Assembly: GCA_023414355.1 (NCBI GenBank)
Contig: JAEZOB010000049.1
Span: forward strand, 13,089-77,088
DNA from: Bacillota bacterium
Lineage (GTDB): Bacteria; Bacillota; Clostridia; Lachnospirales; Lachnospiraceae
DNA: 64,000 nucleotides
Direction of reading: 5' to 3'
Part shown: positions 61,825 to 64,000 of the stretch, in pieces
Numbering within the stretch: position 1 is the stretch's first letter
Layout of the letters: every line of letters starts with the position of its first letter
The notes under the pieces: model-generated
The model's database searches: none
What the model was told of the DNA's origin: nothing
Seen by the model: the letters and a program-made list of their open reading frames with translations, nothing else
Position numbers and translations under genes: made by a program

Positions 61825-62139
61825 CTAAATGCTTTTCTCCAATTTACCATGATAGGCATGTAATCCTCCATATAGACTTTTCATATGATAGTTATATTTT
61901 GCAAGATCTCTGGCAGCCATCAGGCTGATATTACCGCGATCACAATAAAAAATCAACAAATTATGCGGTAGATTACCGGCATAATCGTCTAGCTCATCAT
62001 AAGGTATATTGATCGCACCTGGGATATGACCCATATTATACTCATTTTGCTCTCTTAAATCGATAATAAACACATCAGAACGACCGATGTATTTCTCTAT
62101 ATCATTAGTGCGGATGGTTTCAAAAGACACCCCATTCAC
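61825..62139 (-). CDS. Rhodanese-like domain protein
   Basis: 104 residues forming one rhodanese domain, with DVFIIDLREQNEYNMGHIPGAINIP as landmark (in part) and the active-site Cys in IFYCDRGNISL. The loop after the Cys (CDRGNIS) is close to the CxxGxxS type. It probably carries a persulfide, in sulfur transfer to an unknown partner. Start GTG at 62139; the ribosome binding site is close (AAAGGCGG), and a GTG three codons on is an alternative. Confidence 0.87.
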   Translation of the reverse strand: MNGVSFETIRTNDIEKYIGRSDVFIIDLREQNEYNMGHIPGAINIPYDELDDYAGNLPHNLLIFYCDRGNISLMAARDLAKYNYHMKSLYGGLHAYHGKLEKSI

Positions 62140-62254
62140 ACCGCCTTTTATATAAAATATTCTCTCTTATATCATATTCAGACAATATAAGTATGCTCAC
62201 GATTTTATTTATGAAAGTTTTTGAATCAATATTGCTATTCATATAATATGTAAA

Positions 62255-62274
62255 GGTCAGCTAATCAGCTGACC
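62255..62274 (-). terminator. Terminator after the Asn/Ser/Arg-rich protein gene
   Basis: Perfect stem GGTCAGCT/AGCTGACC with AATC loop, just after the stop at 62284. Confidence 0.75.
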
Positions 62275-62283
62275 CTGTTTTAA

Positions 62284-62598
62284 TTAATAATTGTTTTCCA
62301 TGTCTTCCATATCTCTGAATCTGCTTGAACCGGAAGTATTACGTGAAGTAGTGTTTCTTGAAGCATCGTTTCTGGATGTCCCAACATCATTCCTTGAGGA
62401 ACCTGCATCGTTTCTTGAGGAACCTGCATCGTTTCTGGAGGAATCCTCGCATCTGCTTCCCGACGCTGCATTACGACTGGTTCCTGTTGTATAATTGCTG
62501 GTATTCGCGTTTCTGCTTGTGTTAGCATTTCTTGCGTCATTTCTGGCATCATTGCTAGTACCTGTAGTGTTTCTTGAATTATTATTGCTTGTTGTCAT
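62284..62598 (-). CDS. Asn/Ser/Arg/Thr-rich repeat protein of unknown function
   Basis: 104 residues from the ATG at 62598 (MTTSNNNSRNTTGTSNDARN), preceded by AGGAGG at 9 bases; a longer upstream frame is not used. The sequence is low complexity: N, S, T, R, A, D and G make up most of it, with repeated SSRNDAG (three copies about residues 68-88) and NARNTS-like units. One Cys. No signal peptide, membrane helix or domain. At DNA level a 24-bp unit repeats (62395-62450). It could be a spore or nucleic-acid-associated protein; that is speculation. A terminator follows, supporting real expression. Confidence 0.65.
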   Translation of the reverse strand: MTTSNNNSRNTTGTSNDARNDARNANTSRNANTSNYTTGTSRNAASGSRCEDSSRNDAGSSRNDAGSSRNDVGTSRNDASRNTTSRNTSGSSRFRDMEDMENNY

Positions 62599-63000
62599 AG
62601 ATGGCCTCCTAAAAATAATAATTGATATTACATCTCTATTATCTGCTATTTCACTTGAAATATTCACAATCAAAGGGGCCTATTTTACATTTTAAAATAT
62701 TGCCAATCAATAATATAAATCAAATAGGAAAATGAATTGTTTCAAAAATACTTTACAATTCTGTGCGCATTTATGCATAAGTGTAGATTTCAAGTGTCTT
62801 TTCACACCTTAAGTTTGTACATTTGGCCGGAAAAATTCAATTTTACAATATAATGATTGCATAATGAAAATCTATGTATTATAATAAAAAAGTGCTAGGG
62901 ATAACCCCCTAGCGCGTTATATAACCCCTTATTAATTATTTATACTCCCCTCATCGAAACGACCGCCTGGCTCCCCCTGGCGGTCGTTTCACTTTATATA
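62599..63000. other. Intergenic region between repeat protein and HAAS-domain genes
   Basis: 402 bp. Holds a terminator GCTAGGG/CCCTAGC (62894-62913) with a T tail on the minus side, and a second strong hairpin GAAACGACCGCC/GGCGGTCGTTTC (62956-62990), both just after the stop of the 63001 gene. The rest is AT-rich promoter-like DNA for the repeat-protein gene. Confidence 0.6.
62888..62990 (-). terminator. Twin hairpins after HAAS-domain gene
   Basis: Stem 62956-62967 with 62979-62990, then stem 62894-62900 with 62907-62913 followed by TTTTTTATTAT in the minus direction. Confidence 0.75.
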
Positions 63001-63501
63001 TTACCGTCGACGACGGAATAGGTTACCAAGCAATAATAATAGTATAAGGATAGGTCCGAAGGTGAATAGAACCCCGATCATCAATCTACCGACAAAAACA
63101 ATAATAACTAAGATTACAAGAACAACCAATACCGCAATCAGTTTATGATACCATTTCATATTGGCAAAAAACATCTTTGGTTGAAAACCCGAATTCTGCT
63201 GTTCCCATCTTTGTTCCCAACCCTGATCCTGCTCTTGACCCTGATTCCTTTGGCTACCAGAACCAGTGCTACCCTGGTTATAATGAAATCCGCTTTTTTC
63301 CCTGGCGACTTTCTCCGTTTCGATGATTGTCTTTGCAATCAATCTAGGGTCTCCCAGTTCTTCTATCTTATGTTCTTCCTCTTCCATGGAGGATGATTTG
63401 ATATACTGGTCATAATAACGAACATTCTGTTCTATTACTGCAGGACTCACTTCCTGATTTAGTGTTTCTCTTAATATATTTAAAAATTCCGCCTTATCCA
63501 T
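63001..63501 (-). CDS. HAAS/DUF1700-like membrane protein
   Basis: 166 residues. The N-terminal 65 residues match the HAAS signaling-domain pattern (MDKAEFLNILRETLNQEVSP, then YYDQYIKSS and IEELGDPRLIAKTIIE). A Gln/Gly/Trp-rich linker (about 75-105) is followed by one or two membrane segments (about 117-158) and a basic end FRRRR. Such proteins often accompany PadR regulators; none is near here. AAGGAGG precedes the ATG. Function unknown. Confidence 0.75.
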   Translation of the reverse strand: MDKAEFLNILRETLNQEVSPAVIEQNVRYYDQYIKSSSMEEEEHKIEELGDPRLIAKTIIETEKVAREKSGFHYNQGSTGSGSQRNQGQEQDQGWEQRWEQQNSGFQPKMFFANMKWYHKLIAVLVVLVILVIIVFVGRLMIGVLFTFGPILILLLLLGNLFRRRR

Positions 63502-63707
63502 ATAATGTGACTGCCTCCTTTGCTACATTCTAGCACAAGCATGTGATTCCGTAAATAAATACTATGTTAAAATTTGATTAATAAATACTTCAAAAGAACA
63601 AGCCATCCATTTCTCGCTTTATCATATGTGATGGGATCACTGTCTATCAAAGCGATGTATAGCAATTATTCAAAAAAAGAGTTCAACCCCAACATTTGAC
63701 AAAGTGT

Positions 63708-63748
63708 CAAAAAAAATGTGCATCGCATACTTATGTATACAATGCACT
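63708..63748 (-). terminator. Terminator of the second tRNA cluster
   Basis: Minus-strand stem GTGCATTG/CGATGCAC with an 8-T tail, just after tRNA-Arg. Confidence 0.8.
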
Positions 63749-63754
63749 TCTTAT

Positions 63755-63828
63755 TGTGTGCTAGAGGATTCGAACCCCCGACCTTCTGGTCCGTAGCCAG
63801 ACGCTCTATCCAGCTGAGCTAAGCACAC
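63755..63828 (-). tRNA. tRNA-Arg (ACG)
   Basis: Acceptor GTGTGCT/AGCACAC, anticodon loop CTACGGA in stem TCTGG/CCAGA, anticodon ACG (read as ICG after editing). Confidence 0.93.
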
Positions 63829-63882
63829 ACAATAATATATCTGCTTTAAAGAAAAACAGCATTATTCTATTAGATAGAATAA

Positions 63883-63968
63883 TGCCGGCGACCGGAATCG
63901 AACCGGTACGGGAGATTAGTCCCGCAGGATTTTAAGTCCTGTGCGTCTGCCAGTTCCGCCACGCCGGC
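63883..63968 (-). tRNA. tRNA-Leu (TAA)
   Basis: Acceptor GCCGGCG/CGCCGGC, anticodon loop CTTAAAA in stem CAGGA/TCCTG, anticodon UAA, long variable arm CGGGACTAATCTCCCG typical of leucine tRNA. Confidence 0.94.
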
Positions 63969-63973
63969 ACAAA

Positions 63974-64000
63974 TGGGACCTATAGGGCTCGAACCTATGA
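63974..64000 (-). tRNA. Partial tRNA (3' end only)
   Basis: T-arm ATAGGTTCGAGCCCTAT and acceptor 3' strand GGTCCCA are seen on the minus strand; the rest lies beyond the window, so the anticodon is unknown. Confidence 0.75.

Overview
The window reads as chromosomal core DNA of a spore-forming, low-GC Gram-positive anaerobe of the Lachnospiraceae (Clostridium cluster XIVa, near Lachnoclostridium/Anaerocolumna). The evidence is the gene neighbourhoods rho-rpmE-DUF1385-prmC-prfA, infC-rpmI-rplT, tig-clpP-clpX and coaX-dusB, an alpha/beta small acid-soluble spore protein, two Csp-like subtilases, a GH94 cellobiose phosphorylase, a DUF4364 regulator and strong AGGAGG ribosome binding sites. There is no rRNA operon, prophage, insertion sequence with a transposase, or CRISPR array.

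Layout: 1-1.4 kb is a translationally coupled LiaF/DUF4097 pair. 1.9-4.2 kb is a secreted beta-helix protein made of two tandem copies of one unit. 4.4-7.8 kb holds two paralogous subtilases, one with an intact Asp-His-Ser triad and one with Gly in place of the Ser. 7.9-9.4 kb is infC-rpmI-rplT with an AUU start codon, leader terminator and promoter. 9.5-14 kb carries an ECF S component, a CPBP protease and cellobiose phosphorylase. 14.4-20.1 kb carries asd, dusB, coaX and argF. 20.4-25.4 kb carries an LtaS-like enzyme, NfeD, DUF4956 plus VTC polyphosphate polymerase, and a SPOUT methylase. 25.9-31.5 kb is the rho-to-prfA block. 32-36.2 kb is a plus-strand run: malic enzyme, radical SAM, DUF4364 and an HD-GYP regulator. 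36.2-42.5 kb is ysxC, clpX, clpP, tig, glmM and a SASP. 43-48.1 kb is transglutaminase, ddl, murF and an alanine symporter. 48.2-55.1 kb is a DJ-1 protein, a choice-of-anchor-A surface protein, a CNNM protein and a Trk/Ktr potassium system with two TrkA paralogues. 55.4-56.5 kb is a seven-tRNA operon. 56.7-63.5 kb holds a phosphodiesterase, rdgB, a cell-wall amidase, a lipase-like hydrolase, an rRNA methylase, a rhodanese, an Asn/Ser/Arg-rich repeat protein and a HAAS-domain membrane protein. The window ends inside a second tRNA cluster.

The items most worth a second look are: (i) the protease/pseudoprotease pair, which recalls the CspB/CspC germination system; (ii) a family of about 119-150 bp palindromic elements with related terminal inverted repeats in intergenic DNA, one of them lying between clpX and ysxC where lon is often found; (iii) an 86-bp unit tandemly repeated three times in front of the DUF4364 gene, with a shortened copy in front of another small gene; (iv) related ATAGG...CCTAT palindromes around the transglutaminase gene, one inside its promoter; and (v) a possible surface or spore protein with a Pro/Ala linker and a Cys-rich tail but no visible signal peptide. 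Functional statements rest on recognised motifs in the translated sequence and family knowledge; no database search was run.
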